Shown in pieces: positions 17,417 through 26,259 of a stretch of DNA of 64,000 bases (positions are counted from its first letter, which is position 1; each line of letters opens with the position of its first letter). The position numbers and the translations under genes are program-made. Source of the stretch: Flavobacteriales bacterium (GTDB taxonomy: Bacteria > Bacteroidota > Bacteroidia > Flavobacteriales > Flavobacteriaceae). The stretch spans positions 62,001-126,000 of the forward strand of contig SGZF01000001.1 in NCBI GenBank assembly GCA_004213645.1, read 5' to 3'. The notes beneath the pieces were generated by a model. That model was not told the DNA's origin and ran no database searches. It saw only the letters and a list, made by a program, of their open reading frames with translations.

Positions 17417-20400
17417 ACTCATTTGTCTCTATTATATTCAAAACTATATCTCTTAGTATTCTTTCTAATTCTTTAGTTGACAATATTGAATGGTTTTTCA
17501 CAAAATGAAATGGTAAACTTCTTTCTCTTAGCGAACAAATTCCAACATCTTTTATTTCTTTATCTCCATAATTACTTTTTACTATAAATCTATAGAATAG
17601 TAATTGTAAAAGATAAGAGTACCTAAAATCTGTACTAATTTTATCTAAGTTTTTTATATCTAAAACTCCCTTCTTAACTATTCCAGATTTATAGTCTATT
17701 ACTCTCAATTCTCCATTAAATAAATCAACTCTATCTATGATTCCTTTTAGTCTTACATTAAGCTTATTTACTAGAATATTAGTAGATAGGTTTTCTTCTA
17801 AAGAAATGATTTTAATTTTGGCTTTTTGATTTTTTATTTGATCTAACTCATAATTAAGTGTATTAGTAATATACTCTTTTAATACTTCTAAAAATATTAG
17901 ATTTTTCCCTTTTGGCTCCTTAGAATACAAACCTACAAATGAATTTAATGACTCACTCTCTAGTTTCTTTTTCATCTCATTAACATGATTAATTTGAAGA
18001 TTAACTCCTACGTAGGGTTTATAAAGTTTTTCAATGACTTTGTGAATAAGAGTCCCTTGATCCATGTAATTTAAATACTTAGATTCTTCATAATCATTTA
18101 TCCCAAGTATTTTTTGTTCATAAAATAAGTATGGGTTTTTTATAAATAAATTTATAGTAGAAGCTGATATTCCATCTTTTAAAATTTTTTTAAGCCTGTT
18201 TTTTATTAAATCATCATTAGAAATATTTGCTCGTTCATTTTTTACTGGAATTATTCTTTGTTCAATTACTTTTCTATTACACATTTGAGAGAAATTGTTT
18301 AGAGATTCTAATTGTTTAATATATCTACTTTCTTCCCCGCTGATAAAGGAGTTTAAATTAGAATCATAAATTAAGTGAACTTCTTTTGATGAGTTAATTA
18401 ACTTGTAGAATATTTTAGAAATTTTATTTTCTTGCTCAAATTGAGACATTTTATCAAATTCTTCTTTTTGTGAAGTTGATAAATATCCATCTTTAACATC
18501 AATTGAAGGGAAAAAACCTTCATTCATGTTTGAAATTAAAACATTGTCGTAGTTTAAAATCTTTGAATCAAGAATATGATGATTTGAAGTAAAGTTTAAA
18601 TTATTGTCATTATCAAAAAAGTTAACTAGACTAGCTAATCTATTATTTGCAAAATAAACATAGACTTTTGCAGACTTTTTTTTCCTATAAATTTTAGATA
18701 GAGTATCAGATATGTACCTTGCTTGATTAGCATTTTTTGAAGTTGATATTATATTAATTTTCTTAGATTTTTGGTCATTTGTATTTAAATTATGTTTATC
18801 AAGAGTAATCTGATTTTTAGTTTTTTTACCTATTGTTAGTTTTTCTAATTCTAACTTATGATTTAAATAGTCTTGAATTATACTTGAGAATGTTAAAACA
18901 TTAGAATTAGTTCTTTTTGAAATAATATAAAGCTCTTTTTCTGCCCTTGTAAATGCAACATAAAGAAGATTAATTGAATCTAAATAGTTATTTAGTTCAC
19001 TACTCTCATATATTTCTTTAGTATCATCTCCCATATACAAAAGATTTTTAGATTTTCTAATCAAAGACCACTTTAGGTCCTCAATGCTTTCAAAAGGTTG
19101 ATAGAGCCAGATTGGATCTGATAAATTACTCTCATCAACTTTGTCATCATATATTGGAATAATTACTGCTGGAAATTCAAGGCCCTTGGATTTATGAATT
19201 GTAGATATTAAAATTGAATCTTGATTTTCAGATATACTTAAATTTATCTTTTCAGATTTTTTTTTCCAATACTTTAGATATTCTTTTATCGAATCCTCAT
19301 TGTTTTCAAGAAACTCAAAAACATTATCAACTATTGCAATAATATATGGATCGTTAATATCAATTTGAAAAATATTTATACAGTATTTTATTGCATCTAG
19401 AATATCTAAAGACTTAAAGTATTTATATTCAAACTTTGAATTATTAGAAATTTTTAAAAAAAACTTATTGATTTCTAACTTTCCTAAATTACTAAATAGA
19501 CATTGATTAATATTTTCATATTTATTTTTAAAATAATTCTGATTAAACAAGAACTTTATTACTCTCTTTCTTTCAGCATAATCCTCATCGTTTAAGCTCA
19601 GTTTAAGAATTGAAATAATAAACTGAACATTATCTGAATTATTAATTTGAAGAATATCATTGGAAATCAATGTAAATTTTAAATTATTTATATTCTCAAT
19701 TAATTCTCTTGCATACCTATTCTTTCTAACTAAAATTGTTATTTCAGATTGAGAGAATCCTCGACCTAACAGATCTAAGATCTGATGTTCAATTTTAGAA
19801 TAAAAATTATTATTTTCAGATAAATCAACAGATACATATCCTTGATTTTTTTTATTAGATTCTTGTTTAAAATTTAAGTCCATTGAATTGTATATATCAA
19901 TGTTTAATTTGTTTGATAAAAAGTTGAAAAAATCTGAATTAAAATCAACAATTTGTTTAGAACTTCTGAAATTAATATCTGTTTTCTCAATTACTGGCTT
20001 AAAATGAAAAGGGTTTTGGTGGCCATATATTAAATTAATAAACTGATTAAACTTACTTCCTCTCCATCTGTATATTGATTGTTTTGGGTCTCCAACTATT
20101 AAAAGTGAACCTTTTAATCCATCATGAGATTCGCTATGTATTGAGTTTGATATTAAAGGAATTAAATTTTTCCATTGAAGCTCAGAGGTGTCTTGAAATT
20201 CATCAATAAAGAAATCTACATACTTAGATCCCAATTTTTCATAAATATATGGTGCATCATTAGATCTAATCAAGAAATTAAGTTGTGAGTTAAATTTAGA
20301 TATTAACCTAGTTTTATTATCACTTTGTATTTGTTCAATTTTCTCATCAATTCTTGAGATAAGCGATAAAGAAGGGAGATAAATTAGAGTTGAATTTATC

Positions 20401-21353
20401 TTGTAAAGATCTAAAACTAATTTTTTTATCTCTAAATAGTTAATAAGTAACTCTTTTCTAATTCTTTCAATACTTTCTACTTTACTTTTTTCTAAATTCT
20501 TATTGTAAAGTTTAGATATACCTTGAAGGGAGTTTTCAATTGATTCTTTAATAAAGAATTTTTGATCTGAAATTAGATTTTTCAAATAACCAGTAAAGTA
20601 TCCACCACTAAAATCATCATCATTAATACCATTGGTATATATTAACTCAAATGTACTTTTTACCAAATCATAAATGTTTGACTTGTTTTGATTGTATAAT
20701 TCTAAAATTTGCTTTCTAAAATTTGTAAATAAATAAGGATTTAATTTCTTGAAATATTTAACCTGGTCTAGATTTGTTTCCTTATCAATAAATAATCCAA
20801 AATCATTTAAATCATAAGTTATATCCCAACTTTTATTAATTGATAATTTAAACTTTGCGAATTCAATGAGTAATTCCTTTAATTCGATATCATTATCAAT
20901 ATCTATTATTAATTCATCAATTGCTTCCTCTAAATAATTTGAATTATCAAGTTCAATAAGAAATTCATTCTTAGATTCTGATTCTTCAGTAATGCTCCTA
21001 ATTATATTGTTTGTAAAACTATCAATTGTGATTACATTAAAATTGGAATAATTTTGAAAAATTTTTTCTAAGATATTAGATGACTTTTGTTTTATATATG
21101 AATTATTAAGCCCTGTTTTATCTATAATTATATCTTCAATAATTTTATTTCTTCGAAACTTTAAATCAATTAAATAAGCTAATATCCTATCTTTCATTTC
21201 TACAGAAGCCTTATTCGTAAATGTTAAAGCAAGCATTGACTTAAAATGATCATCATCCTTATTTTGTAAAAGCTTTGAAATAAATTCAATTGCTAGATTG
21301 AAAGTCTTTCCAGATCCTGCAGATGAATTTATAATTTTAAATGAGTAGTCCAT
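17391..21353 (-). CDS. AddA-type helicase fused to a shortened AddB-like nuclease region (double-strand break repair)
   Basis: A 1320-residue protein. Residues 1 to about 845 are a UvrD/AddA superfamily 1 helicase: motif I SSAGSGKTFN (10-19), motif II FIDEFQDTSE (about 378-388), GDPKQSIYRWRG, HKSKGLEFPAVI and motif VI YVAFTRAEKEL (about 799-809). From about 864 the sequence instead resembles the C-terminal half of flavobacterial AddB: NVLISNMNEGFFPS, SGEESRYIKQL, SASTINLFIKNPYLFYEQKI, GTLIHKVIEKLY, and a PD-(D/E)XK nuclease with GIIDRVDLFNGELRVIDYKSG (about 1204-1224). Separate AddA and AddB normally total about 2000 residues. No second subunit gene is adjacent. Helicase and nuclease are certain; the fusion reading is inference. 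Confidence 0.85.
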   Translation of the reverse strand: MDYSFKIINSSAGSGKTFNLAIEFISKLLQNKDDDHFKSMLALTFTNKASVEMKDRILAYLIDLKFRRNKIIEDIIIDKTGLNNSYIKQKSSNILEKIFQNYSNFNVITIDSFTNNIIRSITEESESKNEFLIELDNSNYLEEAIDELIIDIDNDIELKELLIEFAKFKLSINKSWDITYDLNDFGLFIDKETNLDQVKYFKKLNPYLFTNFRKQILELYNQNKSNIYDLVKSTFELIYTNGINDDDFSGGYFTGYLKNLISDQKFFIKESIENSLQGISKLYNKNLEKSKVESIERIRKELLINYLEIKKLVLDLYKINSTLIYLPSLSLISRIDEKIEQIQSDNKTRLISKFNSQLNFLIRSNDAPYIYEKLGSKYVDFFIDEFQDTSELQWKNLIPLISNSIHSESHDGLKGSLLIVGDPKQSIYRWRGSKFNQFINLIYGHQNPFHFKPVIEKTDINFRSSKQIVDFNSDFFNFLSNKLNIDIYNSMDLNFKQESNKKNQGYVSVDLSENNNFYSKIEHQILDLLGRGFSQSEITILVRKNRYARELIENINNLKFTLISNDILQINNSDNVQFIISILKLSLNDEDYAERKRVIKFLFNQNYFKNKYENINQCLFSNLGKLEINKFFLKISNNSKFEYKYFKSLDILDAIKYCINIFQIDINDPYIIAIVDNVFEFLENNEDSIKEYLKYWKKKSEKINLSISENQDSILISTIHKSKGLEFPAVIIPIYDDKVDESNLSDPIWLYQPFESIEDLKWSLIRKSKNLLYMGDDTKEIYESSELNNYLDSINLLYVAFTRAEKELYIISKRTNSNVLTFSSIIQDYLNHKLELEKLTIGKKTKNQITLDKHNLNTNDQKSKKINIISTSKNANQARYISDTLSKIYRKKKSAKVYVYFANNRLASLVNFFDNDNNLNFTSNHHILDSKILNYDNVLISNMNEGFFPSIDVKDGYLSTSQKEEFDKMSQFEQENKISKIFYKLINSSKEVHLIYDSNLNSFISGEESRYIKQLESLNNFSQMCNRKVIEQRIIPVKNERANISNDDLIKNRLKKILKDGISASTINLFIKNPYLFYEQKILGINDYEESKYLNYMDQGTLIHKVIEKLYKPYVGVNLQINHVNEMKKKLESESLNSFVGLYSKEPKGKNLIFLEVLKEYITNTLNYELDQIKNQKAKIKIISLEENLSTNILVNKLNVRLKGIIDRVDLFNGELRVIDYKSGIVKKGVLDIKNLDKISTDFRYSYLLQLLFYRFIVKSNYGDKEIKDVGICSLRERSLPFHFVKNHSILSTKELERILRDIVLNIIETNEFIDSGNPL

Positions 21354-21361
21354 ATTTAATG

Positions 21362-21391
21362 TTGAAACTTAGTAAAATAATCCTAATTTTG
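21362..21391 (+). promoter_or_regulatory. Promoter of sodA
   Basis: TTG (21362-21364), a 19-base spacer, then TAATTTTG (21384-21391) match both elements of the flavobacterial promoter consensus. The ATG of sodA is 13 bases further on. Confidence 0.65.
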
Positions 21392-21403
21392 TAAAAAAAA
21401 ATT

Positions 21404-22006
21404 ATGGCTTTTGAATTACCTAAATTAAATTATGCTTTTGATGCATTAGAACCAAACATAGATGCAAAAACTATGGAAATTCATTATGGAAAACATCATA
21501 ATGGTTATACAAACAATCTTAATAACATAATATCTGGAACAGAAAATGAGAATAAAAGTATTGAAGAAATACTTCAATCATTGAATCTTGAAAATAAAGG
21601 ACTAAGAAATAATGGTGGAGGCTACTTCAATCATAATCTTTTTTGGCAGATAATGGGCCCTAACGGCGGAGGATCACCAACATCAGAGATATCAGATTCA
21701 ATAAATTCCCAGTTTGAATCATTTGAAAATTTTAAGGCTGAGTTTAGCAAGGCTGCTTCAACTAGATTTGGTTCTGGATGGGCATGGTTATGTGCTCACG
21801 AAAATGGTAATCTTGAAATATGTTCAACTGCAAATCAAGATAATCCCATAATGCCAAATGGATGTGGAGGTAATCCCATTTTATGTTTGGATGTCTGGGA
21901 ACATGCTTACTATCTAAATTACCAAAACAGAAGGCCTGATTATATAGAGGCATTTTTTAATGTGATAAATTGGGAAGAGGTAAATAGAATATTTTTAAAT
22001 AAATAA
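21404..22006 (+). CDS. sodA: Superoxide dismutase (Fe/Mn type)
   Basis: A 200-residue cytoplasmic enzyme dismutating superoxide to peroxide and oxygen. The four metal ligands are readable as His27 ([10 protein letters not shown]), His77 (YFNHNLFW), Asp163 and His167 ([18 protein letters not shown]). GPNGGGSP and FGSGWAWL are standard family segments. Whether it uses iron or manganese cannot be settled by eye. It has its own well-formed promoter and a terminator, so it is a single-gene transcript divergent from the helicase-nuclease. Confidence 0.97.
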   Translation: MAFELPKLNYAFDALEPNIDAKTMEIHYGKHHNGYTNNLNNIISGTENENKSIEEILQSLNLENKGLRNNGGGYFNHNLFWQIMGPNGGGSPTSEISDSINSQFESFENFKAEFSKAASTRFGSGWAWLCAHENGNLEICSTANQDNPIMPNGCGGNPILCLDVWEHAYYLNYQNRRPDYIEAFFNVINWEEVNRIFLNK

Positions 22007-22031
22007 AAAAAGGGGATAAATCCCCTTTTTT
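22005..22031 (+). terminator. Bidirectional intrinsic terminator after sodA
   Basis: GGGGAT and ATCCCC around a short loop, flanked by A7 and T6 runs. It faces both sodA and, from the other side, the purF transcript. Confidence 0.85.
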
Positions 22032-22098
22032 GCCCCAAATCTTACCATGAACTTAACCTACTTATGTTCTGGTGATTCTAATTTAGAATAATTTTTTT
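22031..22098. ncRNA. Candidate structured RNA between sodA and purF
   Basis: This gap is less AT-rich than other spacers and folds. ACCA (22044-22047) and GAAC (22049-22052), separated by a bulged T, pair with GTTC (22066-22069) and TGGT (22070-22073) to close a 13-base loop. A second hairpin ATTCTA/TAGAAT (22075-22089) is followed by T7, like a terminator on the plus strand. On the minus strand the sodA terminator closes the same segment, so the strand is undecided; it could be an independent RNA or the 3' UTR of purF. A 14-codon ORF (22047-22091) also fits inside but looks incidental. Comparison with the Flavo-1 RNA model of Rfam would be informative. Confidence 0.45.
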
Positions 22099-22139
22099 AT
22101 AAATAAAACTTATTTAGAAATTATTTTTTATTATATGGG

Positions 22140-23954
22140 TTAATAAGCTCTAGCTGATTTACCTTCAACAAAATTTATGAAGGCCTGATTAACAACCTTA
22201 TTTCCTCCAGGTGTTGGATAATTTCCTGTAAAATACCAGTCTCCTCTATGTCTTTTACATGCTCTGTGAAGATTTTCAACTTTTTGAAAAATTATATCTA
22301 ACTTAACCTCTGAGCTCTTATCAATAAGCATCTCTGACATTTTTGAAGATATCTGTTCAGGAGAAAAATCATTATAAACCTCCTTTACATGATTTTTTTT
22401 GAACACGCCTGACTCGATTGAAGCTTTACACTTTTTATAAGTAGATTCAACAACAGAATCAAATGTTCCTCTATCCTTGTGAAGCTCAATTACAGCTTTA
22501 AAAGCTATAAAATCCTCAATTTTCGCCATGTCGATTCCATAACAATCTGGAAATCTAATTTGTGGAGCACTTGATACTATTACTATTTTTTTTGGATTTA
22601 ATCTAAATAACATTTTAAGAATGCTCTCTTTTAAAGTAGTTCCTCTTACAATGCTATCATCAATAATTACAAGATTATCAGTTGGTTTTATTATTCCATA
22701 TGTTATGTCATATACATGGGCAACTAAGTCCTCTCTTCCCTTATCCTCAGATATGAAAGTTCTTAATTTTGCATCTTTAACAGCAATCTTTTCTATTCTA
22801 GGGTTATGTTTTTTTGCCTTTTCAACTAGTCCATAAAAAGATGTTTCAGCTGTATTTGGAATAAACGAGAAAACTGTATTTAAATAATCCTTTTTGATAG
22901 ACTCTTCAATTTGAGACATTAATAGACTCCCAAGCATTTTCCTTTCTTTGTAAATATCAGCATCTGAACCTCTAGAGAAATAAATTCTTTCAAATGAGCA
23001 AGATTTATTGACTTTAGGTTTTAATATTTCCTTAATATAGGTTCTTCCACTTTTTTTTATAATCAGAGCATTTCCTCTGGGAACTTCATTTATTTCAGAA
23101 TATGAAACATTAAAAACTGTTTGGATTGCAGGTCTTTCTGATGCAACCACAACAACCTCATCGTCTTCATAAAAATAGGCTGGTCTAATACCGTGAGGAT
23201 CTCTTAGTACAAATGAGTCACCATGACCAATCATTCCAGCAATTGCATATCCGCCATCCCACTTTTTTGACGATTTTTTTAATATTTTTTCAATATTCAG
23301 ATCCCTTTCAATTAATGGAGGCATTTCAGACTTTGAGACTCCTTTTTTCTTCAGCTTATTATATCCAGATATAACCTCCGAGTCTAAAAAATGTCCAATT
23401 TTCTCCATTATGGTAATTGTGTCAGATTGTTCTCTTGGATGTTGACCTAGTTTAACTAAACTTTGAAATAACTCATCAGTATTTGTCATATTAAAGTTAC
23501 CAGCTAAAATCAAGTTTCTATTCATCCAATTATTTTGCCTCATCATAGGCTGGACATAGTCTATTGAATTTTTACCATATGTTCCATATCTAACGTGCCC
23601 TAACATTACCTGCCCTATAAATGGTGTATTATCATAAAATAAATTTGAACCTTTTATAATTTTTTCAGACTTAACAAATGAGTTAATTTTTTTATTGATT
23701 TTCTTAAAAATCGAATGAATTGCTTGTTGCTCAAATGACCTTACTCTATAAAAATATTTTTGACCTGGATTTAAGTCAAACTTAATACTAGCATATCCTG
23801 CCCCATCTTGACCTCTGTTTTTTTGCTTTTCCATCATTAAAAACATCTTATCAACACCATACATGTGTGAACCATATTTTTGAGTGTAAAAGTCCAGTGG
23901 TTTCTTTAGATGAATTAATGAAATTCCACATTCATGTTTTAATTGATCGCTCAC
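22140..23954 (-). CDS. purF: Amidophosphoribosyltransferase
   Basis: A 604-residue enzyme for the first step of purine synthesis, making phosphoribosylamine from PRPP and glutamine. The class II glutaminase half starts HECGI with the presumed nucleophile Cys9, which must be exposed by removal of eight residues; NRGQDGAG and GHVRYGTYG follow. The phosphoribosyltransferase half carries the PRPP loop IIDDSIVRGTTL (about 427-438). It is longer than E. coli PurF, as in the flavobacterial form. It is the last gene of purN-rnhA-pfkB-purF, 3 bases after pfkB. Confidence 0.9.
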   Translation of the reverse strand: MSDQLKHECGISLIHLKKPLDFYTQKYGSHMYGVDKMFLMMEKQKNRGQDGAGYASIKFDLNPGQKYFYRVRSFEQQAIHSIFKKINKKINSFVKSEKIIKGSNLFYDNTPFIGQVMLGHVRYGTYGKNSIDYVQPMMRQNNWMNRNLILAGNFNMTNTDELFQSLVKLGQHPREQSDTITIMEKIGHFLDSEVISGYNKLKKKGVSKSEMPPLIERDLNIEKILKKSSKKWDGGYAIAGMIGHGDSFVLRDPHGIRPAYFYEDDEVVVVASERPAIQTVFNVSYSEINEVPRGNALIIKKSGRTYIKEILKPKVNKSCSFERIYFSRGSDADIYKERKMLGSLLMSQIEESIKKDYLNTVFSFIPNTAETSFYGLVEKAKKHNPRIEKIAVKDAKLRTFISEDKGREDLVAHVYDITYGIIKPTDNLVIIDDSIVRGTTLKESILKMLFRLNPKKIVIVSSAPQIRFPDCYGIDMAKIEDFIAFKAVIELHKDRGTFDSVVESTYKKCKASIESGVFKKNHVKEVYNDFSPEQISSKMSEMLIDKSSEVKLDIIFQKVENLHRACKRHRGDWYFTGNYPTPGGNKVVNQAFINFVEGKSARAY

Positions 23955-23957
23955 CTA

Positions 23958-24857
23958 TTATAATTTATTGATTCTATTTTCAATGTCATTCATTGACAAA
24001 TTTAATAAGTTTTTTGTTCCCATGTCTTCAACATTAAATGATGCTAGGGAAGTTCCATAATTAATAGCTGATTTAATAGATTCAAATGAAATTTCTTTAG
24101 ACTGAGCTAGGAACCCTGCTATTCCTCCTATGAAGCAGTCTCCTGCACCCGTTGGGTCAATTACTTTCCTTACTTTATAAGCATTAGAAATAAATCTTTT
24201 TTCATAATTAAATAGTTCTGCTCCATATTCTCCTTTTTTAATTATTACAAAGCCTGGCCCCATAGAATGAAGAACTTTTGCTGCTTGAGCTAAGTCTTTT
24301 TGACCAGTTATCATATAAGATTCTTCATCATTTATTGAAATAATATCAACTTTTGAAATAACATCCTTAACAGTGTCCCAAAAATTTTCAATCCAATAAT
24401 TCATAGTATCTAAGATAACAGCTTGAGGTTTGTTTTTTAATTGATTTATTGCAGAAAGTTGAATTTCAGGATGAAGATTACCTAATAACAATATATCTGG
24501 GCTTAATTTTGATTTAGGAATTATGGGATTAAATGAAGCCATTACATTTAACTCTGTCTTTGTTGTAATTCTTTGACTAAAATTATCAGTATAAATACAA
24601 CTCCAATAAAATGTTTTATCATTCTTTTCAATTTTAACGCCGGATATATCAACACCACAAGATTCAAGAAGTTTTAAATCTTGATTTTTAAAATCATTTC
24701 CAACAACTGATATTATAGATGAATTATTAATGAAATGTTTAATAGACAAACATATGTAAGTTCCTGCACCTCCAAGAATATTATCAACCTTGTTTTCTTG
24801 GGTTTCAATTCCATCATATGCTAATGAGGCAACAATAAGTAGAGATTTTCTTGACAT
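23958..24857 (-). CDS. PfkB-family sugar or nucleoside kinase
   Basis: A 299-residue ribokinase-fold kinase. It has LGGAGTYICLS near residue 28 (substrate side, GG motif), and the C-terminal signature DPTGAGDCFIGG (about 233-244), whose GAGD supplies the anion hole and catalytic Asp. The substrate is not determined; its constant place beside purF and rnhA in flavobacteria suggests a role in nucleoside or ribose metabolism, which is only inferred from neighbourhood. Confidence 0.88.
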   Translation of the reverse strand: MSRKSLLIVASLAYDGIETQENKVDNILGGAGTYICLSIKHFINNSSIISVVGNDFKNQDLKLLESCGVDISGVKIEKNDKTFYWSCIYTDNFSQRITTKTELNVMASFNPIIPKSKLSPDILLLGNLHPEIQLSAINQLKNKPQAVILDTMNYWIENFWDTVKDVISKVDIISINDEESYMITGQKDLAQAAKVLHSMGPGFVIIKKGEYGAELFNYEKRFISNAYKVRKVIDPTGAGDCFIGGIAGFLAQSKEISFESIKSAINYGTSLASFNVEDMGTKNLLNLSMNDIENRINKL

Positions 24858-24867
24858 TTAATTAGTT

Positions 24868-25329
24868 TTAATTGTTATATCCTATATCATCGATAAGATT
24901 TGAGTTCCTGGCAGCAAGATTAGCTAAAAAATCACACCTTTCATTGTAAAAATCATTACTATGACCTTTAACCCAGAAAAATTTAACATTATGATTATTG
25001 TAAATCTCTAAAAATCTTTTCCAGAGATCAGAGTTTTTTTTGTTTTTAAAATCTTTTTTTACCCAATCAAATAGCCACCCTTTTTCGACAGCATCTGAAA
25101 CATATTTAGAGTCAGTAAAAACTTTAACTTCTGAATTTTTTATTTTTAATTTTTCTAGTGCAATTATTACTGCAAGTAATTCCATTCTATTATTAGTAGT
25201 TAATTTAAATCCTTGACTAAACTCTTTTTTATAATTTTCATTCTCAATTAACATTACAATTCCATAACCTCCAGGACCTGGGTTTCCAATTGATGAACCA
25301 TCAGTGTAAATTTTAATTAACCTATTCAT
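24868..25329 (-). CDS. rnhA: Ribonuclease HI
   Basis: A 153-residue endonuclease that cuts RNA in RNA-DNA hybrids. The four metal-binding acids are Asp10 (YTDGSS), Glu50 (NNRMELLAV), Asp73 (FTDSKYV) and Asp133 (ERCDFLAN), with the catalytic His123 in VKGHSND. The length is standard. It overlaps the end of purN by 8 bases, so the two are translated from the same message. Confidence 0.96.
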   Translation of the reverse strand: MNRLIKIYTDGSSIGNPGPGGYGIVMLIENENYKKEFSQGFKLTTNNRMELLAVIIALEKLKIKNSEVKVFTDSKYVSDAVEKGWLFDWVKKDFKNKKNSDLWKRFLEIYNNHNVKFFWVKGHSNDFYNERCDFLANLAARNSNLIDDIGYNN

Positions 25330-25885
25330 TTAATAATGATTGTATAACTTGTGGATAGAACTCATATTCTAAAATATGTATTTTTTTCTCAACTGTCTTT
25401 GCAGTATCATCTCTATTTAGTTGAATTTTTTTTTGAAAAATTATCTCTCCAGAATCATAATTTTCAGAAACATAATGGATAGAAATTCCAGTTTCAATTT
25501 CATTGTTTTCTATAACTTTATTATGAATTATTGAACCATACATTCCTCTACCACCATACTTCGGTAAAAGAGAAGGATGAATATTTACAATTTTTTTATT
25601 AAAATAGTTAATAAATGATGGGGGAATTTTTTTTAAGAAACCTGCTAAAACAATTAAGTTTGGGTTGATAAGCTTTAGTTCATCAAAAACTTTAGTTGAA
25701 AGCTCATCATTTGAAAAATTTGAAACTTTAATTCCTGAATCTAAAGAATATTTTAGGAAAGGTGAGTTCTTATTATTGCAATAAACATTCGAGACTTTAA
25801 TGTCACTAGACTTACTAAAATAATTTATAATATTTATTGCGTTTGATCCTTTACCTGAAATGAAAAGTATGATTTTTTTTTTCAT
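25322..25885 (-). CDS. purN: Phosphoribosylglycinamide formyltransferase
   Basis: A 187-residue enzyme of purine synthesis transferring a formyl group from 10-formyl-tetrahydrofolate to GAR. Recognised by FISGKGSNA (residues 8-16, phosphate loop), catalytic Asn-His in NIHPSLLPKYGG, and the late Asp in YDSGEIIFQKK. The ATG at 25885 is the start: a longer reading frame to 26002 would add a basic, unrelated stretch and run into the acpP promoter on the other strand. First gene of a purN-rnhA-pfkB-purF unit. Confidence 0.95.
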   Translation of the reverse strand: MKKKIILFISGKGSNAINIINYFSKSSDIKVSNVYCNNKNSPFLKYSLDSGIKVSNFSNDELSTKVFDELKLINPNLIVLAGFLKKIPPSFINYFNKKIVNIHPSLLPKYGGRGMYGSIIHNKVIENNEIETGISIHYVSENYDSGEIIFQKKIQLNRDDTAKTVEKKIHILEYEFYPQVIQSLLNE

Positions 25886-25980
25886 AATTATGACACATTT
25901 CAATAAGTTTGAAAAAAACTTTTTATTTAACAAATAAAGGTATATTTTCGATTTAAAGACGAGTTTTGATAAAAGTTTTT

Positions 25981-25988
25981 TAATTTTG
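25981..25988 (+). promoter_or_regulatory. Promoter -7 box for acpP-fabF
   Basis: TAATTTTG fits TAnnTTTG and lies 27 bases before the acpP ATG. A TTTG at 25965-25968 is closer than the usual -33 spacing, so only the -7 box is claimed. Confidence 0.5.
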
Positions 25989-26015
25989 TCAACTAAACTC
26001 ATAAATAAAAATATT

Positions 26016-26249
26016 ATGTCAGATATTTCTTCAAGAGTAAAAGCAATAATAGTGGATAAGTTAGGAGTCGATGAGAACGAAGTTGTTTCAGAGGCTAGTT
26101 TTACAAATGATTTAGGAGCTGATTCTCTAGATACAGTAGAACTTATTATGGAATTTGAAAAAGAATTCGATATCCAAATTCCTGATGATCAAGCAGAAAA
26201 TATTGTTTCTGTAGGACAGGCTATTGAGTTTATAGAAAAATCAAAATAA
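26016..26249 (+). CDS. acpP: Acyl carrier protein
   Basis: A 77-residue acidic four-helix carrier. Ser37 in [12 protein letters not shown] is the site for 4'-phosphopantetheine attachment. The ATG at 26016 gives the standard N-terminus [12 protein letters not shown]; the TTG at 25986 upstream overlaps the promoter and is rejected. fabF starts 10 bases downstream, forming a fatty-acid synthesis pair. Confidence 0.98.
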   Translation: MSDISSRVKAIIVDKLGVDENEVVSEASFTNDLGADSLDTVELIMEFEKEFDIQIPDDQAENIVSVGQAIEFIEKSK

Positions 26250-26259
26250 AATATAGTTA

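Noticed and set aside
22047..22091. 14-codon ORF beginning MNLTYLCSGD in the sodA-purF gap
   Set aside because: It lies in a stretch that folds as paired stems between two convergent genes, where a leader peptide would have nothing to regulate; kept only as a note on the RNA candidate.
25886..26002. N-terminal extension of purN
   Set aside because: It would overlap the acpP promoter and adds a basic stretch absent from the PurN family.
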